NCBI GenBank assembly: GCA_000467715.1 | Contig: AJFK01000008.1 | Coordinates: 1 to 64,000 of the forward strand | Direction of reading: 5' to 3' | DNA length: 64,000 bases | Source: Hysterium pulicare CBS 123377 | Lineage: Eukaryota > Ascomycota > Dothideomycetes > Hysteriales > Hysteriaceae | Shown: piece after piece, positions 35,354 through 46,131 of the stretch | Numbering within the stretch: position 1 is the first letter of the stretch | Layout: every line of letters starts with the position of its first letter | Made by a program: the position numbers and the translations under genes | Notes under the pieces: generated by a model | What the model saw: the letters and a program-made list of their open reading frames with translations, nothing else | What the model was told of the DNA's origin: nothing | Databases searched by the model: none

Positions 35354-36712
35354 ATGAGTCCTCTTTCGTCTTCTGATGCTACCATGCCGACCACCCTCCT
35401 GGATTTTCTATCCAACACCCTGGTTTTCCGCCAGACCGTACCCTATCTACCAGTCTCCGCCATCTATGCCCTAGCATCCACCTCCAAGCCGTTTCGCAAC
35501 CTCATGCATCAATCTCCCGATGTCTTCCGCTACCTCGACCTATCAAGCCTCAAATCCTCTGTCGTACCCTACGAACCACTGGACTCCGGAGGGATAAGCT
35601 GGCGGGCAGAGCGCATGGATGAGTCCTTGACGGAGGATGAATTCTACTCCGGCCCGCTCCGAGGTATCTTCTCGAAACTCGAACGAAGGCGCCTTTTGAG
35701 GAACGTGCATACAATGGTGCTAGATGGCCTGAGTGTACCTGCAGATCTGGTTCGGGAGATTATCGCCGAAGATAGGTTCAACGTTCGCCTGCTCTCCATA
35801 AGAGAAGCCAAGAACCTCAACGAACGGAAGCTCATGCAAGTGTTGAGATATGCCGTTCGACCCACAAGACCGGAAGGCACACCGCGGATTAAGGGCATCT
35901 ATTTATTTGGTCCGCGCGAACGTCACGCTACTGAGCAGACGACACCAGACAAGAAGAAGCCTCCTCCCAAAGTCTTTCAAGGGGTGACGAACTCTCAGGG
36001 TGCTCAAATTGGCGCAGAGTGGAATCATCGCTCCACGGATGCTCTCAACACTGCTCTGACAGGCACCGAAGATAAATGGTATCAAAGTTCTGGCCGAATG
36101 ATCTCCAAACGCCCTTCCCTCGAATGGGCAGAGACGTTGAAAGCTTGCGAGGGCACCATATTCTTCGATGCTGTTCTCTGCCGGGGGCCCCGACACGATC
36201 CACAGACGGCATATCACAGCGAGGGACCCTCCACTGGTGTTCCAAATCCGTCTTCATATCTCAACCTGGCCATTGCTACCATTGCCCTTGGGCCATCTGG
36301 CTGTTCCAGTTGCCACTCCTCCCCGGAAGGCCCGGCACTTATTGGACAATCACCTCCTTCCCATTTCCCACTTCTCAGCCCATTACCACTCCACTCAGCA
36401 TCCATACGTACAGCCCAAATGCCACGTACGATTGGAGGCGCCAGCGCACCTTGTTTGATCGCGCGCTGTGAGGACTGTCTTCGGGGAAGGTGGTGTGAGC
36501 GATGCCACAAGTGGTGGGATGAGACATGCTATGCTGGATCTGCGATTGCTCAGCGTACGGAACTGCAGCAGACTGAATTTATGAATGAAGCCAATGGAAC
36601 TCTCCAAATCAAGAGTCGCGAGAAAATCAAGGTACATATGGGTCTTTGCGTTGATCAATGCCTCGTTGGCGAGATGATGGCCGGCGCAGGTAGTAACGGG
36701 ATGTGGGGATGA
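35354..36712 (+). CDS. F-box domain protein with C-terminal Cys-rich region
   Basis: 452 aa as one open exon. The N-terminal 60 residues form an F-box-like helix set (LLDFLSNTLVFRQTVPYLPVSAIYALASTSKPFRNL). The middle is mixed, with a variable loop, and the C-terminus has paired cysteines (CSSCHSSP, CEDCLRGRWCERCHKWWDETCY) that suggest zinc binding, ending GAGSNGMWG. F-box proteins are substrate adaptors of SCF ubiquitin ligases; the substrate is unknown. Downstream (36908-37195) three further exons with perfect phase-0 junctions encode another Cys-rich module. A GTACAT donor at 36632 would splice codon 426 directly to them. Either the stop at 36712 is the true end and the downstream exons are an alternative C-terminus, or they are part of the main product. 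The Met used is the first in frame. Confidence 0.75.
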   Translation: MSPLSSSDATMPTTLLDFLSNTLVFRQTVPYLPVSAIYALASTSKPFRNLMHQSPDVFRYLDLSSLKSSVVPYEPLDSGGISWRAERMDESLTEDEFYSGPLRGIFSKLERRRLLRNVHTMVLDGLSVPADLVREIIAEDRFNVRLLSIREAKNLNERKLMQVLRYAVRPTRPEGTPRIKGIYLFGPRERHATEQTTPDKKKPPPKVFQGVTNSQGAQIGAEWNHRSTDALNTALTGTEDKWYQSSGRMISKRPSLEWAETLKACEGTIFFDAVLCRGPRHDPQTAYHSEGPSTGVPNPSSYLNLAIATIALGPSGCSSCHSSPEGPALIGQSPPSHFPLLSPLPLHSASIRTAQMPRTIGGASAPCLIARCEDCLRGRWCERCHKWWDETCYAGSAIAQRTELQQTEFMNEANGTLQIKSREKIKVHMGLCVDQCLVGEMMAGAGSNGMWG

Positions 36713-36907
36713 AAGAACCTCCTTGGCGCGATGAAGAAAGGTCCTATCCCAAGCCGCAGTTATATGGTAGTTGGATTCCGGATGCCAGCCTTCCTGGCTG
36801 ACCCAGGAGCCTAACTATTGACTGACAGCATCTTGAATCCGGTCCTGGCGCGCCAAGGTATGTTCTTAGTACTGTCACAAGGAATAGGCTGACACTTCTA
36901 CTTACAG

Positions 36908-37195
36908 ATTATCGGCGTCAGAAGAGACTGTTTTGGCTGCGGCCATACTGTACGTACCAATTCACTACCTACTGAATCACAGCTAATGTTGAGCAGTGTG
37001 CAGATTGCAAGGATGTCTACATCAGGCAATGTGGGCGATGTCGAAACGAGTATTGCATTGAAGACAACGATGCTTCCTCGGAAACCAGAGTATGTTATCT
37101 ACTTGATGCCTTTCTCGTGAGGATTAGACAGCTAAGTTATCCTTTAGTGTGACTGGTGTAACTACACCTCGCGACGTACAGTTGAGTTATATTGA
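36908..37195 (+). CDS. Three Cys-rich exons, probable alternative C-terminus of the F-box protein
   Basis: Exons 36908-36949, 36997-37089 and 37148-37195 (stop TGA at 37193-37195). The introns between them have GTACGT/GCAG and GTATGT/TTAG ends, and every junction is phase 0. The product reads VRRDCFGCGHT, then CADCKDVYIRQCGRCRNEYC, then CDWCNYTSRRTVELY. The CxxC pairs (CFGC, CADC, CGRC, CDWC) imply a zinc-binding fold seen at the C-terminus of many fungal F-box proteins. There is no credible start codon of its own in the 200 bases upstream, which favours its belonging to the preceding gene. The upstream acceptor is TTACAG at 36902-36907. Which donor is used is unresolved; 36632 fits the frame. 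Confidence 0.6.
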
Positions 37196-37956
37196 TAGCG
37201 GCTTGCACGTTAGCTGGGATGATGGATGACTTAACGAACCTTCTTGGTTGAGAATTGCATAGCGACGCTTGGGAAAGGAGCACAGGAAATGGGAGCACCG
37301 CCGTCCTTCATGATTTGCGTCTTCTTGTCTTGGGCGTTCATGGTCGTACACTCTTCTCATCATTCTTTTGAATCCAAAGATACCCCGCTCAGATCTGAAA
37401 CATAATTTTGTACTTGTATATTCGTGATTTGCCATATGCGAACTACCATACCTCACTCGTCTAAACTATTCTCTTGTGATGCGCAAAGACATCTGGTTGA
37501 GATACCGGAACTTGAGGGGAAATGAATCACGAGCACTCAGTGTGAAATAGATCTGGTAACGTTTCATCCCAATTATGCTGCCTGGTGTTTTCGCAAGGTG
37601 GTCTCTCTAGAACAATTGCACGTGACCGGGATTACTTGGTGTCGGCCTAACCTCCGAAACGACCACGAATAAACAAGGTGCCTACGAAATCACAGCTTCG
37701 ACAATTGCCCATATTTCTGCTCTCTAAACAACACTTTCTCTGACTACTCATTTCTGTGATTCTTCTTTTCGCCAATCACACAGCGCTCCACGACGTATCC
37801 AGGGACCCTGGCACGCCTGGCTTAATATTTCCTCATTTTGAAGAACAATTAGGTAGTAATATATTTTGCCGCCAGAGCTATCACAGCGCCTACAGCCTCG
37901 TTCACCTAACTACACAACCTCCTCTATCGGCGCCCGGTACTCATACCTTGGCCAAG
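37196..37956. other. Intergenic before YIP1
   Basis: About 760 bases. A frame upstream of the YIP1 Met is open for 60 codons without any ATG context that fits the family, so it is treated as 5' leader. No other element recognised. Confidence 0.4.
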
Positions 37957-39175
37957 ATGGCCCAGTACGGTTATTCACAGAGTCCGCCTTACGGTGCCGG
38001 TGCACAAAACCTCCAGTTCTACCCTTCCTCCTTCGCAAACCAGCCAGTATCCGGACACACAACGCCTTTTCAAGCGAACTATGGTGCTCCACAAGCACAA
38101 TCATATCCTTCGAGCTATGGAGCTGGATTTGGAGCTCCTGGTGTTAGTGGACAAATGGGCGTTGGTACTTCTGGATTACGGACAGGTTGGCTCGCTGCTT
38201 TCGGAACTGAGGGGTATGTCAGTTTCAATAGGTCGAAGGAATTTAGCTAACTGGAACAGATATGAAGGAGAGCCGCCATTATGTTAGTATATGAGTTTAC
38301 GGACCTACCTGTCATGGATCTAACAACTTCTAGTGGAAGAATTGGGAGTCAATTTTGGGCACATAAAAGACAAGGTGAGTCAAGAGCCTGCTTTGATAAC
38401 TGTGCCAGGAGTGCGGCTGCTAATATTCGAATACTGGCAGACTCTAGCTGTTCTCAATCCTTTTGGGAGGATCGATCAACACATAATGGATGACAGTGAT
38501 CTCGCCGGACCGGTCCTCTTCTTCCTGCTTTTTGGCACGTTTCTACTCGTACGTGGCATAGAGCAAGCAATAGATCATAAGTCAATTGACTAATCTCTGA
38601 TAGTTCTCCGGAAAACTGCATTTCGGATACATATACGGTATGCTAAGTCTCTCAACCTCATGCATTGCCCTCTCATTGACGACTTCTCTAGGGCTGGCAA
38701 TTGTGGGCAGCTTAGCATTACATAACATCCTCTCTCTCATGACTCCTTCACTCACCGCTGCTGAAGCGGGTGCAGTGCACGACCACCCAGGTCAAGGGGC
38801 ACACTTATCATCTTCACTCACATACGCACGATCGACTTCGGTATTGGGGTATTGTCTCCTGCCATTAGTTCTCACTTCGCTAGTTGGCATCGCAGTGCCA
38901 ATGGACGGCCTCTTTGGATACCTCCTTACCAGTTTAGCAATTATCTGGTGTTCGTACAGCTCTAGTACGATGTTTACGGCCGTGGGTGAGTCTTCCATGT
39001 TGACTTCCCTTCTTCCTTCAGCTCCAGCTAAATCTTCCTTCCAGGGCGCATGACGTCGATGAGAGGACTAGTAGCATATCCAATGGTGTTATTCTATGGC
39101 AGCTTTGGCATTATGGCAATCTTCAGTTCGAGAGGGACAGGACAATTGGCAAAAGTTGCGGCGACTGGCGCATAA
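37957..39175 (+). CDS. YIP1: Yip1 family Golgi/ER membrane protein
   Basis: Seven exons: 37957-38213, 38260-38282, 38334-38374, 38441-38548, 38604-38637, 38692-38985 and 39045-39175, total 295 aa. Exon 2 is only 23 nt; joining exons 1-3 yields [22 protein letters not shown], the signature region of Yip1/YIPF5. The N-terminal 80 residues are Gln/Tyr/Gly/Ser-rich and cytosolic. After the signature, [20 protein letters not shown] and about five hydrophobic segments follow (first [16 protein letters not shown]). Yip1 binds Ypt1/Ypt31 Rab GTPases with Yif1 and acts in ER-to-Golgi COPII vesicle formation. The Met was chosen because the product then starts MAQYGYSQ, matching the usual length. It is the second Golgi-trafficking gene in the window after the golgin, but they are 27 kb apart. 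Confidence 0.9.
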
Positions 39176-39536
39176 ATATGGTCCTAAAGACGGAAAAGGC
39201 ATTATCGCATTGGTTTATTCAGTAGGATAGAGGGCATGATACCATGGATGTACACTCAATACGAGATCTTGCAGAATCAATCAAAAAGAGAGTCTTGTCC
39301 CATGCACAGCGCCATTTTGGGAATATCAACGTGCCAATGAAGCGAAAGCAAATCATGACAACGATTCATGACCCTAGTTTGGCCGAACGACGCCAAAAAG
39401 TTCTCGCTTCTCCGTCCGCCATCATCACCTCTCCCCCGACAATCTCCGCCACCCCTTCCCAGCTTCTGATACTTATACTGTTAATTCCAACTCCGTCTCT
39501 TGCACATCACGTAAATTCCTGCACATCACATTCGCA
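39176..39536. promoter_or_regulatory. Heme lyase promoter
   Basis: About 360 bases between YIP1 and the heme lyase, rich in pyrimidines before the start. A 127-codon frame starting at 39244 runs into the heme lyase exon in another frame and has no domain. Confidence 0.4.
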
Positions 39537-40606
39537 ATGGGTTGGTTCTGGGCAGATACAACGGCTCCTCCCTCAGCGGCAACAGCTCCGCATCCTCTCC
39601 CCAGAAATGGAGCCACACTTCCTGTAAATATGCCATCTTCTCCTCCAACAAAACAGCTGTCTAATCTTTTCTACAGCCAAGCTGCCCGATGCACAATAAA
39701 ACCTCGAAGCCGCGCCTCCCAGATACGGCATCAACGCCTCCCGGCGCATGTCCCTACAATCCCCCAGATGTCCCGACTCCCGCGTCATCCTCATCCACCG
39801 CTACCTCCCCTCCAGCCTCCACCGGTCTGCTCTCCCGCCTAAACCCCCTAAACAACATGCCTTTCCAGCTCTCGAATCAAAAGTCCGCAACCCAAACTGT
39901 CGATCTCCCCCTCGAGCGCGAAACCTCCACGATACCCAAAGGCGACGGCTCACTCTGGGAATATCCCTCCCCACAACAAATGTACAACGCCATGCTACGA
40001 AAGGGGTATACAGATACACCGCAAGATGCCGTCGAGAGCATGGTGGCAGTGCACAATTTCCTAAACGAGGGCGCATGGGCCGAAATAGTAGGATGGGAAG
40101 CCAGATTCGCACGCGGTCTATCCCGAGGCTGGGAAGTTTGTAAACGAGGGGAGGAGAATGCAGACCGTACATTACGCCGCGAACCAATGTCTACAGATTG
40201 GTCTCTGGACACAAGCGAAGACAAAGTGCCCCCACCCCAACTCGTCCGCTTTACAGGCCGCCCCAATGACCCAACTCCGAAATCGCAACTCCTACAACTC
40301 CTCTCCAAAGCCGCGCCCAAGACATTTGGCGGCGAGCCGCCCTTTGATCGCCATGATTGGTTCGTGAAAAGATGTGATAAAGAGGGTGCGTGTAAGGAGC
40401 TTAGATACGTGATTGATTATTATGAGGGGCCGCCGGAACCGACGGGCGAGCCGGTCTTCTATCTCGATGTTAGACCCGCGGTCGATGGGCCGGGCCAGGC
40501 GATGGAGAGGTTGATGAGGTGGGGTGGGGATTGTTGGTGGAGGGCTAGTGGGGGAGTTGTTAGGGAGGAGACGAGGTTGAAGGAGAAGATTAAGGCGAAG
40601 AGTTGA
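39537..40606 (+). CDS. Holocytochrome c / c1 heme lyase (HCCS family)
   Basis: Exons 39537-39623 and 39677-40606 (53-nt intron, phase 0), total 338 aa. The start MGWFWADTT is the usual fungal N-terminus of this family. Just after the splice is the heme-regulatory CPMH motif (about residue 32), then a Ser/Pro-rich linker with a second Cys-Pro (ACPYNPP). The conserved core follows: [70 protein letters not shown] (with the catalytic-region His), [34 protein letters not shown] and [14 protein letters not shown]. The enzyme sits in the mitochondrial intermembrane space and attaches haem to the CXXCH of apocytochrome. Whether it serves c, c1 or both cannot be told from sequence; yeast divides the task between Cyc3 and Cyt2. 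Confidence 0.93.
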
Positions 40607-42257
40607 AGAGATGGAGATTATGTGTGGCATATTTGGTTTAGCTAGGATAGAGTGGGTTTCGATATTCTCGCGTTAGGCATTAGGGAGTTGGAAAACCATG
40701 ACGGGCGTTTTCTGGGATATTGGCCGGGCTGTAGAATATGGGGTTAAAACATTTTTGAGCTTTTCAACTTGTTCATTTCGGTTTCTCTTTCTTTTCTTTT
40801 CCGAAGTTGTTTTGAACTTATCACTCTCCTCTCCAATTTTCTCTATCCACCTTTCTATTCCTTCTTGAAAGCTGAAGTTAACAAATGGGTTCAAAGAACC
40901 ACATAGATATATTTCTAATAAAATGGCCGGAAATCATGGCACCATCCATCATTCAACAAACAGCGCCGGTAAGGCATCTGAGTTCACCTCTCCAGCCTCC
41001 TCGTTCCCCTTCAAAATCGAAATCCAACCACCCTTCCACCAAAATTGTGTGGCAAAGCCTAGCCTGATGCTTCGCTGGCCCTCCTGCGGTTGCAACTATA
41101 CTACTGACTTTTACGGCACTCGAACTAATAAGTGGAGCATATGCTAGATACTGGGTTTTGGAAGATAACATATTTATCTGGGTGTCGATAAAGTTTGGAT
41201 GCTTAAAGATGGACTCTTCGAGGTCACGCTTGAGGAGCGTGTCTAGAAATGTGGCTCTGTAATACTCGGAGGTCAAGATGTGTTCTTTCTCTAGCTCGAG
41301 CTTTTTAGTTGGGAGGTAGGAGAGAGGTTGAAGGTGTAGTTGTGAGAGGTCTTAGTATCTGCGGGTGGTCCGAGGAGCTCGAGGCAAGAGCATTGGGAAG
41401 CTGCAAGGAAGGTAGATGTAAGGAGAAGAAGCCTTCGAGGTACAAAGATAAGGAGCCGAGGCAAATGAAGGAATCGTTAGGCTGAACAAAATGTAAAAAG
41501 AATAAGAGGCAGCTGGGCTGGTAGCTTAATAGAAGTAGTCCGGAGAGCGTAAAGAGTCCGTAGGTACAGACAACAAGTACATCGATATTATCATTCTCCC
41601 ACTCGCACGTGTAGCGTCCTATCACATCGCAATTTTAAATATTCCGAGAGCTTAAAACGGATTAGAAGATTGATACCAGGATATCATTTCAGTACATGCT
41701 GCTAAGTAGGATTCATGGGCCCCATAAAAGCAACATATACCCTTTGGTAAACGTACAAGGACACAAGCATTCCATTCCACCCCATTAGAGCCCGATCAAT
41801 AAACAAAATCACACAAACACCCCCGCCACAGGGCTACTTGAGCTCATGCTTGACTGCATGAGTAGAGTAGAGCAGAGCATCGAAACATAATCGCTAAAAG
41901 ACAATAAGGTAGGACAACATCCCACAGTTTTCCCTACCCCAGTTAAGGCCACTCCCCAGAATGAAGAAAAGAAAGCATAATGTAAACAGATAGTGGGGTA
42001 CTCAGTTTCCGCTCCTTGAACGCCGATCGTGATAGGATGACAATGTGTGAGAAAGGGGTGGGATGAGGAGAATCTGTATCATGCATGATGTCGTGTGACA
42101 ATGGAGTCCTGAGTTGATGGCAGTCCTTCTATACATCCCGAGAGAAACTGGTGGGCTTTTGGAGACATGAAACGGAAGTAGATGCTTCAAATCGAGTATT
42201 GAGGTCAACAAGATTAGATGTTGAGTTCAAAGATCCGAAGCCCGAGACCGGAACACG
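40607..42257. other. Convergent intergenic between heme lyase and KapC
   Basis: About 1.65 kb between converging genes. Short frames on both strands lack domains and codon bias. It may include long 3' UTRs, especially for the bZIP gene. Confidence 0.45.
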
Positions 42258-43443
42258 TCATGGTAGGTTGGAAAATGGTTTATACACCGTTTTCAGTGCT
42301 AGTAGGTACTTGGCTGGTATGAGGCGCTGGAATAGATCGTGTAAGATTTTGCATGTAGAAGAGGGTTGGGCCTGATATTTACCTGATACAGACGGAGTTT
42401 CCTCAACCTTCTGACGCTTGTCTGGGTATTCGGAACCAGGAAGATATTGTGCTTCCTCGTGATGATGCTTGCCGTTGTTGTTTATGTCTTGTCCGTGCTC
42501 CGTTGATCCAGCTTGGGCAGCAGCTTGAGCAGCGGCCATTCTCAGCTCACCAATCTCTCGCTCTGAGAGTCCACCTGTAGCGGACGAGCCTTGTTGTCCC
42601 TCGCTAGACTGGGGTGGCGGTTGGTGGTTCGACGGCTCTCCGTGTGAGCGCGAGAGGTCGACACCGGCAGGAGCTGGTGGGATTTCGCCCTGAGTCTCGA
42701 GAAGCCGAGATTGGAGATTTATGATATAGTCGCGCAACTGGTAGTTCTCCGATTGGAGGGTCTTGTACATCTCACATAGTTGCTCGAATTCCTTGACCTG
42801 GTCCTTGAGCTGCTTGATGTATTCTTCTTTCCGCTGACGGAATGCACGCTACATAATCGTGTTAGTCAGCTCTTATGAAACCGTGTCTCAGGAAAACAGT
42901 TGGTCAGCGCGGGGAGCTTCACATCTCCGCGCAAACAACTTTCACCACGACTCGACTTGACTAACGAACTACATACCTGTGCGGCACGGTTCTGAGCTGC
43001 GCGCTTCGACGTAGACAGCTCCCGACGACCTTTCCTTCCCTCGCTCATATGGCCGTCACCACCACTGTCACCACCACTCATCTGGTACGGGCCTCCGGCA
43101 ATAGCAGGATCAATGGCTTGGTGTTGACCGCCGGAATGTTGTGGATGTTGCGGAGTTTGCGGCGGCGCAGCAGGCTGGCCTGCTCCAGCAGCGAGGAGAT
43201 GCTCTCTTAAGCCTGTGTCGCGGAAGACGCCAAGTTAGTGACATGTTGGACGCGGTACATAATCAGCAAAGAGAAAGGTTCTTGGGTTACTAACTCATTT
43301 CTATTGTCGGCTTGTGCTCCTGGGAACAGTCAGCATTGGATGGCCACTTTGACAAGTAAGCAACGGCTCTCTCAGCTTACCTGAGCACCACCCGGTTGCA
43401 TAGCGTATGGATAGGGAGTCAGGGCAGGCAGTGCGCGCGGCAT
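42258..43443 (-). CDS. kapC: KapC-like AP-1-type bZIP transcription factor
   Basis: Exons (minus): 43443-43381, 43319-43295, 43212-42977 and 42848-42258, total 304 aa. Exon 2 is just 25 nt. The N-terminus is Pro/Gln/His-rich and contains IDPAIAGG, as in KapC. The basic region spans the third intron: KRAAQNRAAQ joined to RAFRQRKEEYIKQ, the AP-1/Yap type. It is followed by the leucine zipper FEQLCEMYKTLQSENYQL. The region after it, INLQSRLLETQGEIPPAP, is characteristic of KapC. The C-terminal tail is Ala/Gln/His-rich with LPGSEYPDKRQK. A GTAAAT donor lies at the end of exon 4 (minus, just before KYQAQPS), so the last 40 residues may be an intron-derived tail and the true C-terminus may be different. 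The leader seems to hold a further 5' UTR intron (GTAAGT donor at 43771). Confidence 0.85.
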
Positions 43444-45038
43444 CAAATTGACTTGTCCGATGCAGCGGCGCCCGATTAAGTCACTCTCTCGAGGGCGAGG
43501 AGAGGCTAGCAGACGGATTGAACTCGATACGGTCGATGGGTGTGTGGCGCTTGATTATTGAGCAGCGCTGGCGTGGGATAAGTGGTAGTCTGTCGCAAGA
43601 ACAGACAAAGTGGAGGCTGGGTGGGTGGCAGGAAAGCGCTCCCTGACGTCGACGATTAGTATCATGATGGGCCCCGATGCAACAAAGCCCAGTTGCAGCA
43701 AAAACACAACCGGCGGAGCATTTCCAGGGCTCGTCGCGCGCAAAGTGGATGGGAAAAGGTCGCTGACTTACCCTTGGTGATGGTTGTCTTGGTTGGTCGA
43801 GATGCTGCTCTCGTAAGAAGTGAGTAAGCCAAGGGGTGGTGGAGGGGCTGCGACGCTCTTTAAAGGGCGGCCTGCGAGTGCTGTTTCGGCTGTCGGATGA
43901 TGCAGCGCGCTCCCGAGAGGCAGCGTATCACTGTCCCCTTCTCCTTTTCCACCAAGAAGAGCGAGCAGCTCCAGAAGACAAGCCTTAGTGATGAATGAAT
44001 AATTGCGACAGCGAACGGCCTGCGCCGCTTATAGTGGCCATTTACCCCCTTCGGCAATAGGGAGCGGAGTGATTATGTACAACAAATCATCGAGTTTCCG
44101 CCACGACGACCCAAGGCGCACAGCATCAACCTCCGCCAGCCGCTTGAAGGGCCCTTTTTGTAATTGACGGCAAACGAGGCAAGACAGACTGTCGGATTCA
44201 TGCCAGCTGACGTGCTGACCAATGCATCTTGCCCGTCCTCGATCGATGCCCGCCATTCAAGTAGCCATTCAAGTACCCCCATCCGAAGTGACCCGTACGC
44301 TCCGCATCAAGATAGAGCCAAGGCATGGCATGACTTATCATTGTAGTCAGCTCTCGGTCGCTATTTCTAACGGCTGGCACAACGTCAACCATCATCTCCG
44401 AGCAATCCGCACTCGCTGCCTGTATCTTGCCGTTGCCGCAAGGGGGGAATGGTGATGAAGTAATCCACTTCACTACCGCATCGGGATAGAGTAGAGGCCA
44501 TGTTGGTTCCTGTCGGCAAAAATTCACCATGTTGGAAGCCAGGATGTAGATATTAATTGCGGCAAATGCCAGAGAAACGCTGAGTCTAATGCGCCGCAGA
44601 CTCGCAGTTGCGCGCTCCCTCTCGCGCCATGCATCCAACAGTGGCTCCAAAAGCGGGAGGTCGGCGCAGTGCACCATAGAGTGAAGAGGATTCTCTGCGC
44701 GGGAGAGCGACTGCCAAGCACCGACGGCTCGGCCACCATAATTGGACCGGATGACGAATGAATGTTGCGAGGTGCCATCTCCGAGCGCAAGCTGTTCTTG
44801 TCATCCCCACATACGGTGACATGCCAAATGTTGACACTCACTACGAACTGCAGGAATCCCAACATGCGGCCTGGTTAAAAATGCTTAGGCGTTGACTTGC
44901 TTTGTTTCAGGCACTCCAGTACGAGCTCTCCAATGCTTTACCTAATCCGGGCAACACTGCGGACCTGCAAGCCTCCCATCACATCGCGATTATCTCAGAA
45001 CTTTGTCTGACTAACAGGTCATTATTTACCCCAGAATA
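43444..45038. promoter_or_regulatory. Long divergent region between KapC and pterin dehydratase
   Basis: About 1.6 kb between divergent starts. The KapC side contains a spliced-looking leader (GTAAGT on the minus strand at 43771). Two 110-160-codon minus-strand frames (44198-44865) overlap one another and have no domain; I treat them as chance. Confidence 0.4.
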
Positions 45039-45575
45039 ATGGGTGAAAGTTTCTACCTTACCAGGATGCCGTCTCTCATTCATCGAACTCTGCAAATATC
45101 AGCATGCGTGCGTCCAACCACCGCGCGCCCTGCCGTTCCTGTCCGAGGTGCATTTTGCAATCATCTGTCCACCTCTCATGTTGACGCCAGCGAGACAGCG
45201 ATACGTGATCGCGAACCCGAGTCGAATCCAGGAAAATTAAAGCGCACCTTCGCTGCTCCAATATTCTCCGCAGACTCTCCAGCCGACTTGCCCAACCGCG
45301 TCTCCTCCCTCCTTCAAAATACACCATGGACTCTGACGTCGTCTCAGATGGGTGTGTCCCGCAAGTACACATTCAAGACTTTCGCAGCGGCCTGGAAGTT
45401 CATGTCTCTAGTCGCTGACGAGTGCAAGACTCAGCGCCATCATCCTTCCTGGCATAATCTCTACAACGAAGTCAATGTGGAGTGGACGACACATAAACCG
45501 CAAGGATTGAGTGTCAAGGATGCGGATATGGCAGAGTTCTGCGAGCGTACCGCGAACGAAATAGGGCTGAAGTAG
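45039..45575 (+). CDS. Pterin-4a-carbinolamine dehydratase (PCD/DCoH)
   Basis: 178 aa in one exon. The C-terminal 100 residues carry the family signature: a hydrophobic strand-helix (YTFKTFAAAWKFMSLVADECK), the catalytic HHP, then YNEVNVEWTTHKPQGLS, with the third His in TTH. The enzyme dehydrates 4a-hydroxytetrahydrobiopterin, the by-product of aromatic amino acid hydroxylases. The N-terminal 60 residues are unusual: Arg/Ser/Thr-rich, few acidic residues for the first 45, consistent with a mitochondrial presequence (SLIHRTLQISACVRPTTARP). Family enzymes of bacteria and animals are about 100 aa. A second Met at 45066 would shorten it by nine residues. Both starts keep the basic presequence. 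There is no biopterin-related neighbour. Confidence 0.88.
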   Translation: MGESFYLTRMPSLIHRTLQISACVRPTTARPAVPVRGAFCNHLSTSHVDASETAIRDREPESNPGKLKRTFAAPIFSADSPADLPNRVSSLLQNTPWTLTSSQMGVSRKYTFKTFAAAWKFMSLVADECKTQRHHPSWHNLYNEVNVEWTTHKPQGLSVKDADMAEFCERTANEIGLK

Positions 45576-46105
45576 GCAGCGGACGATGCACGCCCGCACG
45601 CCTGGCAAGCAGAGCACAAGACTGGGAATGTGGCTGGAAACACGGGTTCATCAGTGAGTTGTGAGCCGATGTAACTCGAACATCCTACAACAATGCGCTG
45701 TGCATATAAGTGGAAGCGAAAAGGCCTGGAATTGAGACGCTGGTTTCACAGCAGACGATGAGATGCCTCAACCGGCAGTATCTAATGTGGGTATGGAGAA
45801 AGGTGTCAGTCCGCGCCCTATCAATCTCCAACGTCATGCGCATTTCCAAAAGAACCAACACGATCCCTTGCCACGAGAATAGTATGTGGGAGGTTTCCGA
45901 TGAGTCATCCAATCTATTCTGGAAACACAAGTTCATCTATCTTCCTATTAATCCAACAATGGCCTCATACACTTTTGCAATCCTGCTAGGCTCCAAACCA
46001 GGCCACTCGCTCCGCTGGCGAGCTCGCCGCACCGCAGGATCGGTCAGCCAACGCATCTTCTCCATAGTATGGATTCGGCCCCCTACCTATAAGATGTCTT
46101 TCTAG

Positions 46106-46131
46106 GTAAGACATGAGTAATCATGTCTTAC
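46106..46131. repeat. Perfect inverted repeat (11-bp arms, 4-base loop)
   Basis: GTAAGACATGA at 46106-46116 is the exact reverse complement of TCATGTCTTAC at 46121-46131. It could be a hairpin in RNA, a palindromic binding site or a relic terminal repeat. Confidence 0.8.

Noticed and set aside
39244-39627. 127-codon frame preceding and overlapping the heme lyase
   Set aside because: No domain; it reads through the heme lyase exon in the wrong frame and lies in its promoter.
44198-44865. Two minus-strand frames of 159 and 113 codons upstream of KapC
   Set aside because: Overlapping, with no domains or splice logic; more likely chance frames in the promoter.
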